This document shows positions 10,999-20,307 of a stretch of 39,159 bases of DNA, one piece after another; the stretch's first letter is position 1, and the number at the start of each line of letters is the position of its first letter. The notes below the pieces were generated by a model. That model was not told the DNA's origin. It saw only the letters and a program-made list of their open reading frames with translations, and did not search any database. The translations under genes were made by a program, and so were the position numbers. The stretch spans positions 1 to 39,159 of the forward strand of contig JACPPB010000056.1 in the NCBI GenBank assembly GCA_016191205.1, read 5' to 3'. This DNA is from Gammaproteobacteria bacterium (GTDB lineage Bacteria > Pseudomonadota > Gammaproteobacteria > Pseudomonadales > Porticoccaceae).

Positions 10999-11952
10999 AT
11001 GACATTAGGCGAAAGGTTGCAACGCACGGCCCGGGTTCCGGCCGCGCTGGAAGGCCAACGGCTCGACCAGGCGGCCGCCGCGCTGTTCAGCGATTTTTCG
11101 CGCGCCCGTCTCCAGCACTGGATCAGCGCCGGGGACTTGCGGGTGGACGGCGCGGCGCGCCGGGCCAAGGATCGCCTGGCCGGCGGCGAATGGCTCTGCC
11201 TCGACGCGCGGCTGGAATCCGCCGGCGACTGGGTCGAACAAGCCGTGCCTTTCCGGGTGGTGTACGAGGACGCCGAACTGCTGGTGATCGACAAACCGGC
11301 CGGGCTGGTGGTGCACCCGGGCGCTGGCAATCGCGACGGCACCCTGCTGAACGGGCTGCTGCGCCACTGTCCCGGGCTGCGCGCGCTGCCCCGCGTGGGC
11401 ATCGTGCATCGTCTGGACAAGGACACCACCGGGCTGCTGGTGGTCGCCAAGACCCTGCGCGCCCATGCCGATCTGGTCGCGCAGTTGCGGGCGCGCAGCG
11501 TGTCGCGCGAGTACGCGGCCCTGGTGCGCGGGCTGGTCATCAGCGGCGGTACCGTCACCGCGCCCATCGGCCGTCACCCCACGGCGCGCACCCGGATGGC
11601 GGTGGTCGCCGGCGGCCGCGAGGCGGTGACGCACTACCGCGTGGCCCAGCGCCTGCCGCGTCACACGCTGCTCCAGGTCAGTCTCGAAACCGGACGCACC
11701 CATCAGATTCGCGTGCACATGGCCCATATCGGACATCCGGTGGTGGGCGATCCGCTGTACGGCGGCCGCCTGCAACTGCCGGCCGGAACCGCTCCCGCCT
11801 GCGCGGCCGCGCTCATCGCGTTCCGGCGCCAGGCTCTGCACGCCGCGCGGCTCTCGGTGCGCGATCCGGCCACCGGCGTGGTCATGACCTGGGAAGCCCC
11901 TTTACCGGCCGATTTTGCCGCGCTGTTGACGACGCTGAGCGCCGATGTCTGA
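10999..11952 (+). CDS. rluD: 23S rRNA pseudouridine synthase RluD
   Basis: Forms pseudouridines 1911, 1915 and 1917 in helix 69 of 23S rRNA (E. coli numbering). 317 residues: an N-terminal S4 RNA-binding domain (RLDQAAAALFSDFSRARLQ) and an RluA-family catalytic domain with HRLDKDTTGLLVVAK, where Asp140 is the catalytic aspartate, and the later motifs SLETGRTHQIRVHM and VGDPLYGG. Its position divergent from bamD and overlapping pgeF by 8 bases matches the E. coli bamD-rluD-pgeF order and separates it from the paralogue RluC. Confidence 0.93.
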   Translation: MTLGERLQRTARVPAALEGQRLDQAAAALFSDFSRARLQHWISAGDLRVDGAARRAKDRLAGGEWLCLDARLESAGDWVEQAVPFRVVYEDAELLVIDKPAGLVVHPGAGNRDGTLLNGLLRHCPGLRALPRVGIVHRLDKDTTGLLVVAKTLRAHADLVAQLRARSVSREYAALVRGLVISGGTVTAPIGRHPTARTRMAVVAGGREAVTHYRVAQRLPRHTLLQVSLETGRTHQIRVHMAHIGHPVVGDPLYGGRLQLPAGTAPACAAALIAFRRQALHAARLSVRDPATGVVMTWEAPLPADFAALLTTLSADV

Positions 11953-12733
11953 GGTGCGGATACCTGCGGCGCGGAAGTCCGCGGTGCCCGGCATTCTGGT
12001 GCCGGACTGGCCCGCGCCGCCGGGGGTGCGGAGCGTCGTCACCACCCGCATTGGCGGTGCCAGCCACGGCCCCTGGGCCACGTTCAATCTCGGTGAACGC
12101 GTCGGTGATGACCCCGCCGCCGTGCACGCCAACCACCAGCGCCTCGCGGAGTTGCTCGCGCTGCCCGGCACGCCCCAATGGCTGCTTCAGATTCACGGTG
12201 CCGCCGCCGTGGCGGCCGCGGGCGATGGGCTGGTCCGGACCGGCGACAGCACCTGGACCCGCGACGCGGGACTCGTCTGCGCGGTGCAGAGCGCCGACTG
12301 CCTGCCGGTGCTGCTGTGCGACCGCGCCGGGTCGGTGGTGGCGGCGGTCCATGGCGGTTGGCGCGGTCTTGTGGCCGGCGTCATGGCACAAGCGGTCGCG
12401 GCGATGGCCGCGCCGCCCGCCGCTCTGCTCGCCTGGCTGGGTCCGGCGATCTGCGCTGCCTGCTACGAAGTGGGCGACGAAGTCCGCGCTGCTTTCGTCG
12501 GGTGCCTCGATGGCGACGCCTTGGCGACCTGCTTCACGCCGTCGAATCGGGTCGGCCACTGGTACTGCGACCTCCCGGGCCTCGCCCGCGCCCAACTGGT
12601 TGCGCTCGGCGTGCCCCGCACGGCGATCCATGGCGGCGATCTCTGTACCTTCGAGGATGCCGCGCGGTTTTATTCCTATCGCCGCGACGGCATCACGGGG
12701 CGCCAGGCGGCACTGATCTGGCGCGAGTCTTGA
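11945..12733 (+). CDS. pgeF: PgeF/YfiH, peptidoglycan editing factor (multicopper polyphenol oxidase family)
   Basis: Cytoplasmic enzyme that corrects misincorporated L-Ser in peptidoglycan precursors; family members also show purine nucleoside phosphorylase activity. 262 residues. The metal-site signature is present: His84 (QIHGAA), Cys119 (SADCLPVLLCD) and His136 (VHGGWRG; HAGWRG is more usual). The end GLCTF-like segment (GGDLCTFEDAARFYSYRRDG) is typical. It overlaps rluD by 8 bases, so translation is probably coupled. In E. coli clpB follows; here a dispersed repeat and a hopJ gene follow instead. Confidence 0.92.
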   Translation: MSEVRIPAARKSAVPGILVPDWPAPPGVRSVVTTRIGGASHGPWATFNLGERVGDDPAAVHANHQRLAELLALPGTPQWLLQIHGAAAVAAAGDGLVRTGDSTWTRDAGLVCAVQSADCLPVLLCDRAGSVVAAVHGGWRGLVAGVMAQAVAAMAAPPAALLAWLGPAICAACYEVGDEVRAAFVGCLDGDALATCFTPSNRVGHWYCDLPGLARAQLVALGVPRTAIHGGDLCTFEDAARFYSYRRDGITGRQAALIWRES

Positions 12734-12738
12734 CGCTC

Positions 12739-12876
12739 CCCCGTCATCCCGTGCAGAGCCTGCCCCCGCGAAGCCTGTCCCCGAGTGTTTGGTCGGGGAG
12801 CGGGGGCGGGGGTCCAGGTGCCACCGGAGCCGGAAACATCGCCGCATCTGGATTCCCGTTTCCATGGGAATAACGG
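12739..12876 (+). repeat. Dispersed palindromic repeat copy
   Basis: Holds the hairpin CCCCGA-gtgtttgg-TCGGGG, a G-run head, the block AGGTGCCACCGGAGCCGG and the tail hairpin GGATTCCCGTTTCCATGGGAAT. The same order of blocks is found in the other copies. Lies directly behind pgeF and may end its transcript. Confidence 0.8.
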
Positions 12877-12984
12877 CGGTTTTGTTGCTTCCGCGCATTC
12901 CCTGTGTGTCCGGGTCGCAGGGTTCGGGTTGCACCAGTCCCTGCAACTGTCATCAAATGGCACACAAATTTTTGGAGATACCCC

Positions 12985-13338
12985 ATGACCCCGACCGAGC
13001 TGGTCGAAAAACTGCGCACTTCGCCGGCGACGGTGGAGTTCGATGAAGTGATCGCCGTGATCGACGCCCACTACTACTTCACTCCGACCGGCTTCGCCAA
13101 TGGGCTGGGCGCGGGTCGTCTGTGGAACCCGATGGGAACCAACGAAGGTTCCTGCCGCATCCTGGCCTTTGGCCGTCTCCACGGCCTCAGTGAAGCCGAA
13201 ACCCTGCCCTGTTTTGGCGCGCATTACCGGGATGTGGTGGCCGATCCCGAAGGTACGGCACACGCCAACATCCGCGCCTTCATGCGCGACGGCTGGGCGG
13301 GAATCAAGTTTGAAGGCACCCCGTTGCTGGCCAGATGA
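12985..13338 (+). CDS. HopJ-family protein
   Basis: 117 residues matching the HopJ family (VIAVIDAHYYFTPTGFANG; NEGSCRILAFGRLHGLSE; CFGAHYRDVV; HANIRAFMRDGW). The family is named after a Pseudomonas syringae type III effector, yet members occur widely in free-living proteobacteria with no type III secretion system, and the true role is unknown. No secretion genes or hrp-type promoter are seen here, so an effector role is not supported. A ribosome binding site (TTGGAGATA) lies six to ten bases before the ATG. Single gene; the 180 bases behind it lead to the pilin operon and hold no gene I can see. Confidence 0.82.
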   Translation: MTPTELVEKLRTSPATVEFDEVIAVIDAHYYFTPTGFANGLGAGRLWNPMGTNEGSCRILAFGRLHGLSEAETLPCFGAHYRDVVADPEGTAHANIRAFMRDGWAGIKFEGTPLLAR

Positions 13339-13518
13339 CGGGATCGGCGGGGGAAAATTCCAGTAAATCGGGTTTGGCTTCGGGATGTCTCGTTGCGATT
13401 TCCGGCTGCCCGTCGGAAAAACATACCGTCTGTCCGAGTCAAGTGCTGCCCGTCTCGCTATTTGCCCGCTGGTCGGATAATGCAAAAAAATCCTTTTCCC
13501 TCTGTTAACAAGGCAGAC

Positions 13519-14058
13519 ATGGACAAAAACAACCAACAGCAGGCTACGGACATGCGCCAAGGCGGCTTCACCCTCATCGAAGTGATGGTGACCGTTGCCT
13601 TGCTCGCCGTTCTGCTCGCCTCGGTGGGGCCCTCGTTTCGCGGCCTCCTGCTCGACAACCAGGCCGCCACCCAGGCCAACGCGGTGGTGACCTCGTTGCT
13701 GTTCGCGCGCAGCGAGGCGATCAAACGCAATGCCGCGGTCGTGATGTGCCAGTCGGATGCCGGCACGGGTTGCGATGGGGGCGATTGGGCGGGTGGCTGG
13801 ATCGTCTGGGCCGACACCGATGGCGACAAGACGGTGGATGCGGGGGAGGTCTTGCAGACGCAAGGCAAACTCCCCGCCAGCTTTGCCCTCACCGCCACGG
13901 GCGCTGCCACCCAATTCAGCTACCGGCCCGACGGCTCGGTCGCGACCGCCAACGATTTCCTGCTCTGCCCGCCGGACGGGGTCAGCAGCCGGGCGCGCCA
14001 GATTCAGGTCGATGCCAGCGGTCGTCCGGTCGTGGTGAAGGGAGGGACTTGCCCATGA
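13519..14058 (+). CDS. fimT: Type IV pilus minor pilin, FimT/GspH family
   Basis: Minor pilin that helps start pilus assembly. 179 residues from this start. The prepilin leader of 16 residues ends MRQGG before FTLIEVMVTVALLAVLL, with Glu at +5, the PilD-processed type. A GspH/FimT-type C-terminal domain follows (SLLFARSEAIKRNAAVVMCQS; GDWAGGWIVWADTDGD). A start at 13552 (MRQGG) would also give a valid leader. First gene of a tight operon: its stop overlaps the pilV start (ATGA). Confidence 0.88.
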   Translation: MDKNNQQQATDMRQGGFTLIEVMVTVALLAVLLASVGPSFRGLLLDNQAATQANAVVTSLLFARSEAIKRNAAVVMCQSDAGTGCDGGDWAGGWIVWADTDGDKTVDAGEVLQTQGKLPASFALTATGAATQFSYRPDGSVATANDFLLCPPDGVSSRARQIQVDASGRPVVVKGGTCP

Positions 14059-14735
14059 CACGTCGCAACCGTTTTGCGGTCGCGCGCCCGGGTCCGCTGG
14101 CGCGGCGTCGCGCGGATGCGGGCCGTGCCGCGCGTTCGCGTTCAGGCGGCGCCACCCTCATCGAAGTGCTGATTGCGGTGCTGGTGCTCGCGGTGGGCAT
14201 CCTGGGTCTGATGGGCCTGCAGATCAACGGCAAGCGCACCAACTACGAAGCGCTCCAGCGCAGTGCCGCCGTGAGCCTGGCGCAAGACATGATGAACCGC
14301 ATACGGGCCAATCCCAACAGCGCCTCTGACACCGCCTTTCTCGATACCAACTACGACACCACCGCGCTGGGTTATGCCGGGGGTGGAGTGGGTGGCAACC
14401 AGATTACCGCCAGTCCGCCCGACTGTGTGACCGCCGGCGTCATCTGCTCGCGCCAGCAGCTCGCTGTTTTCGATCTGGCGACCTGGGAAATGCGGCTTGA
14501 CGCCGCTGCCGCCGGCGACGGGCTGGTCAATCCCACCGGCTGCATCGACGTCGACACCAGCGCCGCCGACGGCAGTCTGGTGACCGTGATCGTCGCCTGG
14601 GAGAGCAAGGTCGATCTCGACCAGACTACGCTGGTGGCGCGCATGCCGGTGGATTGTGGCGGCGCCGGCAAATACGGCACCGGCAACACCCGCCGCCAGG
14701 CGGTGATCTCCACCACTTTTCTGGCCAACCGGTGA
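14055..14735 (+). CDS. pilV: Type IV pilus minor pilin PilV
   Basis: Minor pilin, 226 residues. The prepilin signature is GG-ATLIEVLIAVLVLAVGIL, Glu at +5, with the PilV hallmark GLQINGKRTNYEALQRSAAVSLAQDMMNRIRAN (seen in parts). The leader is unusually long (32 residues, very Arg-rich) and the mature protein would begin with Ala, not Phe. The start is fixed by the ATGA overlap with fimT and the GGAGGG ribosome binding site just before it. Cys residues in the C-terminal half probably form disulphides. Confidence 0.9.
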   Translation: MTRRNRFAVARPGPLARRRADAGRAARSRSGGATLIEVLIAVLVLAVGILGLMGLQINGKRTNYEALQRSAAVSLAQDMMNRIRANPNSASDTAFLDTNYDTTALGYAGGGVGGNQITASPPDCVTAGVICSRQQLAVFDLATWEMRLDAAAAGDGLVNPTGCIDVDTSAADGSLVTVIVAWESKVDLDQTTLVARMPVDCGGAGKYGTGNTRRQAVISTTFLANR

Positions 14736-14746
14736 GGGCGCGCGGC

Positions 14747-15715
14747 ATGAGACACGAGCGCAAGCCACTGCAAACCCAAAGTGGCTTCTCCCTGGTCGAG
14801 TTGATGATCGCCCTGTTGCTCGGCCTGCTGCTGATGAGCGGCATCATCGCCGTCTATCTCGAAAGCAAGAAGAGCTTTGTCCAGGATGAAGCCATTTCCC
14901 GCGTCCAGGAAAACGGCCGCTTCGCGCTGCGGTTGCTGACGCGCGAAATCGCCATGGGCGGTTTTTATGCGGGTGTCACCGATCCCACGGCGATCACTGC
15001 GCCGGCGGGCGCCGACGCCTGTGCGACCTGGCTGCTGAACCCGGATCAGGTCGTCGAGACCTACGATAACGCCGACGGTGGTGAGAGCGCGGCGTTCGGT
15101 ACCTGCACCCTGGCCGCGGTGGCGGGTACCGATGTCCTCGCCGTGCGGCGCGCGTCCGACAAGCCAGTCATTCAGCATGGCGACTGGCAAACCGGTTTCA
15201 CGGCGTTCACCGCCGCCCAATATTACCTCCACACCGAAAGCTCCGGACTCGGCCCGGCCGAAATCAAGCCGGGTAGCGGTCTCAGCGGCGCGACGCTGAC
15301 CACAGGCGCTTCCACCGCCGATGTCTGGGATTACTTCGGCCGCATCTACTACATCGGTACCGAAAACGGCATTCCCAGCCTCTGTACCTTGAGCGTCCAG
15401 AACACTACCCAGACCTGCCTGGTCAGCGGCGTCGAGAGCCTGCAATTGGAGTTGGGCATCGACCAGGACGGTGATGGCATCCCCGACGCATTTGTCCCCG
15501 GCAACGTTACGCCAGGGGGGGTGGACGTGGCCACCGTGGTGTCCATGCGTGTCCATCTGCTGGTGCGCAGTCTGGAGGTGGCGCGCAGTTTCGCCGCCGA
15601 GAGCCGCGACTGGACGTTGGGTGACGAGACAATCACCACCAACGACCAATACTACCGGCGTGTGTTCAGCGCCACGGTGCCGCGCAACAACCAGGTTTTC
15701 ACGACCTATGAGTAG
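14747..15715 (+). CDS. pilW: Type IV pilus minor pilin PilW
   Basis: Minor pilin/assembly protein, 322 residues. A 13-residue leader ends in QSG before FSLVELMIALLLGLLLM (Glu at +5). Then come the PilW-type SRVQENGRFALRLLTREIAMGGF segment and a long C-terminal domain ending RRVFSATVPRNN. Starts 11 bases after pilV. Frames reaching further upstream overlap pilV and lack a leader. Confidence 0.92.
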   Translation: MRHERKPLQTQSGFSLVELMIALLLGLLLMSGIIAVYLESKKSFVQDEAISRVQENGRFALRLLTREIAMGGFYAGVTDPTAITAPAGADACATWLLNPDQVVETYDNADGGESAAFGTCTLAAVAGTDVLAVRRASDKPVIQHGDWQTGFTAFTAAQYYLHTESSGLGPAEIKPGSGLSGATLTTGASTADVWDYFGRIYYIGTENGIPSLCTLSVQNTTQTCLVSGVESLQLELGIDQDGDGIPDAFVPGNVTPGGVDVATVVSMRVHLLVRSLEVARSFAAESRDWTLGDETITTNDQYYRRVFSATVPRNNQVFTTYE

Positions 15716-15724
15716 GCCAGAGCC

Positions 15725-16357
15725 ATGGACAACGCGATCATGAACAGGATCGATCCGCGCCAGCCGTTGGGCCGACGCCAGAACGGCGCGGTGCTGGCGG
15801 TGGCGCTGATTTTTCTGTTGCTGCTCAGCATTCTTGCGGTCAGCGTCATGCGCTCGGGGCAACTCGAAGTGCTGATGGCCGGCAACGCCCAGGCCCAGCT
15901 CAGCGCGTTTGAATTTGCCGAGGGTTTTTCGGATGCGATCCTTGCGCGCTGGAAGAACAATCTGCAGACCAATGAAGTGGTCTGCACCACGGCTTTTGAG
16001 CCCGCGTCGACGGAGCCGGGGTTCCAGTGCACCCGGACCGACCTCGCCTGGGACAGCCGGCTCAATCCCGCTACGGCGAGCCTGGATGCCATCAAGAACG
16101 CCACCCTGTATGGCCGCGCGCGCCCCCTCAACGAAGGCAAGCCCGCCTGCGTGCCGGGCTTCATCACCGGTATCGCCCACGGCACCTGGGCCTTTTTCTT
16201 CGATGTCGAAGCCAGTTACGACAACAGCGTCAGTCGCCAGGGCGCGAGCCGCGTCAACCACGGCGCGGTACTGGTCAATCCGGTCAGCAGCGACTGCTAC
16301 ACCAATCCCAATGGCTTCGGCAATCTGGATAACTTCGCCCATGTACCCACGAGCTGA
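15725..16357 (+). CDS. pilX: Type IV pilus minor pilin PilX
   Basis: 210 residues. The N-terminus RRQNGAVLAVALIFLLLLSIL (residues about 17-37) followed by MRSGQLEVLMAGNAQAQLSAF is the PilX N-terminal pattern. It is a class III-like pilin with no Phe at +1 of a clear G/F junction. Four Cys residues lie in the C-terminal domain. Nine bases separate it from pilW. PilX, PilV, PilW and PilY1 form the priming complex of the pilus tip in Pseudomonas. Confidence 0.88.
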   Translation: MDNAIMNRIDPRQPLGRRQNGAVLAVALIFLLLLSILAVSVMRSGQLEVLMAGNAQAQLSAFEFAEGFSDAILARWKNNLQTNEVVCTTAFEPASTEPGFQCTRTDLAWDSRLNPATASLDAIKNATLYGRARPLNEGKPACVPGFITGIAHGTWAFFFDVEASYDNSVSRQGASRVNHGAVLVNPVSSDCYTNPNGFGNLDNFAHVPTS

Positions 16358-16427
16358 CGCCGTCGCCATCCCGGTGAGCAGGCATTAGCGAGAGGCCACA
16401 GGGCAGAAAACCAAGGAGAGCAGAGTG

Positions 16428-19400
16428 ATGAGCACATCAGGCAAAAACAGAGCCGGTTGCAAGGGCGGATTGATAGCGCTGCTGGCAACGCTGCTGGTCG
16501 CGCTGCCCGCGGTGGCGGACGATACCGAGCTCTATTTTGGCAAATCGACATCGACCAAGCCTTCACCGCTGGTGATGCTGACCCTGGACTATCGACCCGA
16601 CCTGGGTAGCACGTTTTGTTCCGACGTGACCAGTACCTCTTGTAAAACCAGCTTTGGGTACAGCAGTACCGACCCGGCCGCCATCGGGACGCAGCTCTAC
16701 AATGCGCTCGACGTGACCAGCGGCGCTGTCACACTGTTCGATGCGTTCCGCGCGGTATTCAAGGTGATCTTCTCGTCCACTGTGGCCGATGGCATGAGCA
16801 TCGGCTTGATGATGAACCACGACGACAGCAGTATCAGCAACGGCGCCTATGTATTGCGGGGTTTCAAGTTGTTCCAGGCGGGCGATGGCAACGGCGCCAA
16901 GCAGCAACTGCTTGACATCATGAAGGCGATTCCCGTTGCCCACGGCAGCGTGTCGCACTTTTGGCAGGGCAAGGAGTTGTTTTTCGAGTTGTACCGCTAC
17001 CTGACTGGGCAGGATGTGCTGAATGGCCACAAGGGTTACGGTGACTATTCGAGCAATGACGCGACCCGTAATCTCGACAATGAACTGGTCGGCGGCGGCG
17101 CTTGCACGGCGGCCAACGTTACCACGATTGGCGGGTTCACCGAGGCGCAGCGCGATGCCCTGCCCAGTGGCACTGCGGTTGGAACCGGGCTGACGTCGGC
17201 GCAACAAACGACCTTGTCCGATAACTGCCTCAACCGGAATAAGAGTGGAAGCACTTATTATCGTATCTCGTCCCGGTTGGCGTGGGACAAAACCATAGAG
17301 AGCAGCAATCGTTATATCAGCCCCTACAGCAGCGGCGACTGGTCGTGCAGCGGCACCTATAGCATCAACCTGCTGTTCCAAGTCTCCAACAGGGATAATG
17401 ACAGCGACACACCCATCAACAAGACACTGGCTAACCAGGGTATGAGCGAGTGGGGTGGAGCGGCACCGGTCACCACCATGATTAGCGCCCTGCACACGCA
17501 CGACATCGCCGACGGCCAGGCCACCGGTGTCCCCACTATCGCCGGCAACCAAACACTGACCTCCTATTTTCTGGTAGACAAGAATCATGCGAACACCACC
17601 ACCAATGGCTATGCCAGTGCCGGAGGCACCGGGAATGCGATCGCCGCACTCGACGACCCGGTGGCCTTGTTCAAGGCGCTCTCCAATATCTTCAACGACA
17701 TCAACTCGTTGAGCAGTTCCTATGTGGCGGTCACGGTCCCCGTCAACGCCGACAACCGGGTCACTTCGCTGCCCAACCTGTTCGTTGCGCTGTTTCAGGT
17801 GGATGAAAACGGCAAGCCCTATTGGCCCGGCAACGTCAAGAAACTCAAGATCCTCGAGACGCCGCTACCGGACGGCTCCACGCAGCTCAATGTAAATGAC
17901 GCGAATGGCGTCGCCGCATTCAACCCGATAACCGGTCGCCTCAAGGACACGGCGTTAACCTACTGGACAGTGCCCACGGCACCTGATGTCGACGTGCCGA
18001 CGGATACTACGAAGGGCATTGTGAACCAGCGCGACGGCAGTTCGGTGCGCCGCGGCGGGGCGGGCCACAAGATTCCGGGGTATATCTCCGGCGGTGTGGG
18101 CGAGAAAAACTCGGACGCCGGTGCGCGGCAGATTTTTCTCGAACCCGCGACGGTGACCGGAACGGTCCGTGCCCGCACTCTCCTGGTGCCTTTGGATGCG
18201 AGCAGCGGCAGTCCATTGCTGGACCCGGCACCACCGACAGGTACGGAACTGGAACTCCCGCTTATCGAGACCTTGCTTGGCATTCAGAGCGCTACCTGTA
18301 CCGGTACCGATAGTCCTTACTGCACAACCTTTATCGACCAGGTATTGGCCGCGGCGGTGCCGGTTAGTGCTCGGCCCTCTGCCGTCGCCGACAAGGCAGC
18401 ACTCGCCACCCGGCTGTTTCTGCGCTGGATCCGCGGCTTCGATGTCTTTAATGAAGCTGGCGTCACCTCCGGTCCTGCCTGGAACGGTCTCACCACCACG
18501 GCCCAGCGCAAATGGCTGATGGGCGATGTGCTGCACTCGCGCCCGCTGGCGGTGAACTATGGCATCCGCACCGGCTATTCCAAGGATAACCAGGATGTGC
18601 GTCTTGTCTTCGGGTCCAATGACGGCATGCTGCGCATGGTGCGCAATACCGCCGCCGGCAGCGCCGATCCGTCCGCCACCACCCAGCGTGGTGCCGATTA
18701 CGGCGCGGAGGTATGGGCCTTCATGCCCCGCGAGCTGCTGGCCCATGTGCCGACACTGGCCATGACCACCAGCAATGTGGGTCTCAACCGCCCCTATGGC
18801 GCCGATGGTCAGCCGACCCTGTTCACCATCGACACCAACGGCGATGGCATCATCAACAATGTCGCCGGTTGCAGCGTGGGCGCCGTCGACTGCGACCGCG
18901 CCTGGGTCTACTTCGGCCTGCGCCGGGGTGGCAAGAGCTACTACGCCGTCGATATCTCGAATCCGGATGCCACCATCCCGAACCTGCTGTGGAAGATCAA
19001 CGAGACCACGACGGGCTTCTCCGAACTGGGCCTGACGTTCTCCAGTCCCCGTGTCGGCTGGGTGCGGTTCGAGGATGTCAGCGGCCTCAATCAGTTTGGT
19101 ACACCGCTGGCCAATGTGCCGGTGCCGGTGGTGATTTTCGGCGGTGGCTACCACGGCCATGCGGTGACCTCGGGCGACCACCATCACAGCGGTGTCGGCG
19201 GTCCCAGCAAGGACACCATTCTGGATACGCCCTTCACGGGCGCCGATACCGACGAAGGCAACGCCATCTTTATCGTCCATGCCCGCACCGGCGAGTTGAT
19301 CTGGAAAGCCACCCTGGGCAGCGGGGGTGCCACTGCAACCAATTACCAGAACGCCAACATGGAGCACGGCATAGCGGCCCCGGTATCACCCATGGATTCC

Positions 19401-20300
19401 GATGGCGATGGTATTCTCGACCGGCTCTATGTGGCCGATACCGGAGGCCGGGTGTGGCGGGTGGATCTGCCCGAGTTCGTGCCCCCGAGCACGCCGGCGC
19501 CGGCCTGTCTCACGACGTCCACTGACGCAACGACCCGGTTTTCAACCTGTAGCCATCGCGCGAATACCTGGAAGGCGACGGTAATGGCCGATCTGCGCCC
19601 CACGACCACGGCCGGTCTGGCGACTGACGACCTGCGCTTCTTCCATGGCGCCACCATCATCCGCCGTGCCCGCGACGACATCAGAACCTATGACGCCATC
19701 GCGGTAGGCTCGGGCGATCGCGAGCATCCCCAGTCCGAGGTGAGCAAACGAAACTGGTTCTTCCTGTTCAAGGACCGTTTCACCACCAGCGGTGATCCGT
19801 TGGTAACTGATACAAGCACGACTCCGTTCCCGTACCTGCCCGGTAGTTTGCACGATGTTACCAATGACTGTTTCACCGGTTCTGGCGGTACGTCTTCCTG
19901 CGCGGCGGACGCGCTGGAAAACGGCTGGAAGCTGGCGCTGGAAGAGACCGGCGAGAAAAACCTGTCCGAGTCTTTTGCCGGTGGTAACGGCATCATCTTC
20001 ACCACCTATCTGCCCCAGGGCACCGGGCCAGATGATGCCCAGTGTGTGCCCCTGGGGGCGAGCCGGCTGTATCAGGTGTCGCTGGAGACCGGCGCGCCGC
20101 TGCGCTTCCTGCACGATGTGGTCGGCGATACCTTCAGCAAGACCGACCGCTGGATCAATCTCTATTCCGGTATCGACGGCGGCGTGGTGGCGGTGAGCCC
20201 GGACTTCTGGATCACCTCCAGCGGCAAGAGCGGCAAGAATCCGCCCCAGAAGCCGGTGGGCTTCTACTGGCGCGAAAGCGGCGTGGATACGGTCAAGTGA
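16428..20300 (+). CDS. pilY1: Type IV pilus tip adhesin PilY1
   Basis: Large exported protein at the pilus tip that controls extension/retraction and surface sensing. 1290 residues. Signal peptide (GLIALLATLLVALPAVA, about residues 15-31). The N-terminal half is von Willebrand A-like (about 45-420; LTLDYRPDLGSTF, FRAVFKVIFSSTVADGMSIG). The C-terminal half is a PilC/PilY beta-propeller (about 640-1150; LMGDVLHSRPLAVNYG, VFGSNDGMLRM, VWAFMPRELL, YYAVDISNP). Two acidic EF-like loops, DTNGDGIINN (near 802) and DSDGDGILD (near 988), look like the calcium sites known in this family. ATG 16428 is preceded by AAGGAG at a good distance; a GTG one codon earlier is the alternative. Followed by a strong hairpin before pilE. 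Confidence 0.93.
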   Translation: MSTSGKNRAGCKGGLIALLATLLVALPAVADDTELYFGKSTSTKPSPLVMLTLDYRPDLGSTFCSDVTSTSCKTSFGYSSTDPAAIGTQLYNALDVTSGAVTLFDAFRAVFKVIFSSTVADGMSIGLMMNHDDSSISNGAYVLRGFKLFQAGDGNGAKQQLLDIMKAIPVAHGSVSHFWQGKELFFELYRYLTGQDVLNGHKGYGDYSSNDATRNLDNELVGGGACTAANVTTIGGFTEAQRDALPSGTAVGTGLTSAQQTTLSDNCLNRNKSGSTYYRISSRLAWDKTIESSNRYISPYSSGDWSCSGTYSINLLFQVSNRDNDSDTPINKTLANQGMSEWGGAAPVTTMISALHTHDIADGQATGVPTIAGNQTLTSYFLVDKNHANTTTNGYASAGGTGNAIAALDDPVALFKALSNIFNDINSLSSSYVAVTVPVNADNRVTSLPNLFVALFQVDENGKPYWPGNVKKLKILETPLPDGSTQLNVNDANGVAAFNPITGRLKDTALTYWTVPTAPDVDVPTDTTKGIVNQRDGSSVRRGGAGHKIPGYISGGVGEKNSDAGARQIFLEPATVTGTVRARTLLVPLDASSGSPLLDPAPPTGTELELPLIETLLGIQSATCTGTDSPYCTTFIDQVLAAAVPVSARPSAVADKAALATRLFLRWIRGFDVFNEAGVTSGPAWNGLTTTAQRKWLMGDVLHSRPLAVNYGIRTGYSKDNQDVRLVFGSNDGMLRMVRNTAAGSADPSATTQRGADYGAEVWAFMPRELLAHVPTLAMTTSNVGLNRPYGADGQPTLFTIDTNGDGIINNVAGCSVGAVDCDRAWVYFGLRRGGKSYYAVDISNPDATIPNLLWKINETTTGFSELGLTFSSPRVGWVRFEDVSGLNQFGTPLANVPVPVVIFGGGYHGHAVTSGDHHHSGVGGPSKDTILDTPFTGADTDEGNAIFIVHARTGELIWKATLGSGGATATNYQNANMEHGIAAPVSPMDSDGDGILDRLYVADTGGRVWRVDLPEFVPPSTPAPACLTTSTDATTRFSTCSHRANTWKATVMADLRPTTTAGLATDDLRFFHGATIIRRARDDIRTYDAIAVGSGDREHPQSEVSKRNWFFLFKDRFTTSGDPLVTDTSTTPFPYLPGSLHDVTNDCFTGSGGTSSCAADALENGWKLALEETGEKNLSESFAGGNGIIFTTYLPQGTGPDDAQCVPLGASRLYQVSLETGAPLRFLHDVVGDTFSKTDRWINLYSGIDGGVVAVSPDFWITSSGKSGKNPPQKPVGFYWRESGVDTVK

Positions 20301-20307
20301 CGGGTCT

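Noticed and set aside
12985-13338. HopJ as a true type III effector
   Set aside because: No secretion genes or hrp box nearby, and the family is common in bacteria without such systems.
13339-13518. A sigma-54 promoter before fimT for PilR control
   Set aside because: No TGGCAC-N5-TTGC-like pair with correct spacing was found; GATAAT near 13478 lacks a usable -35.
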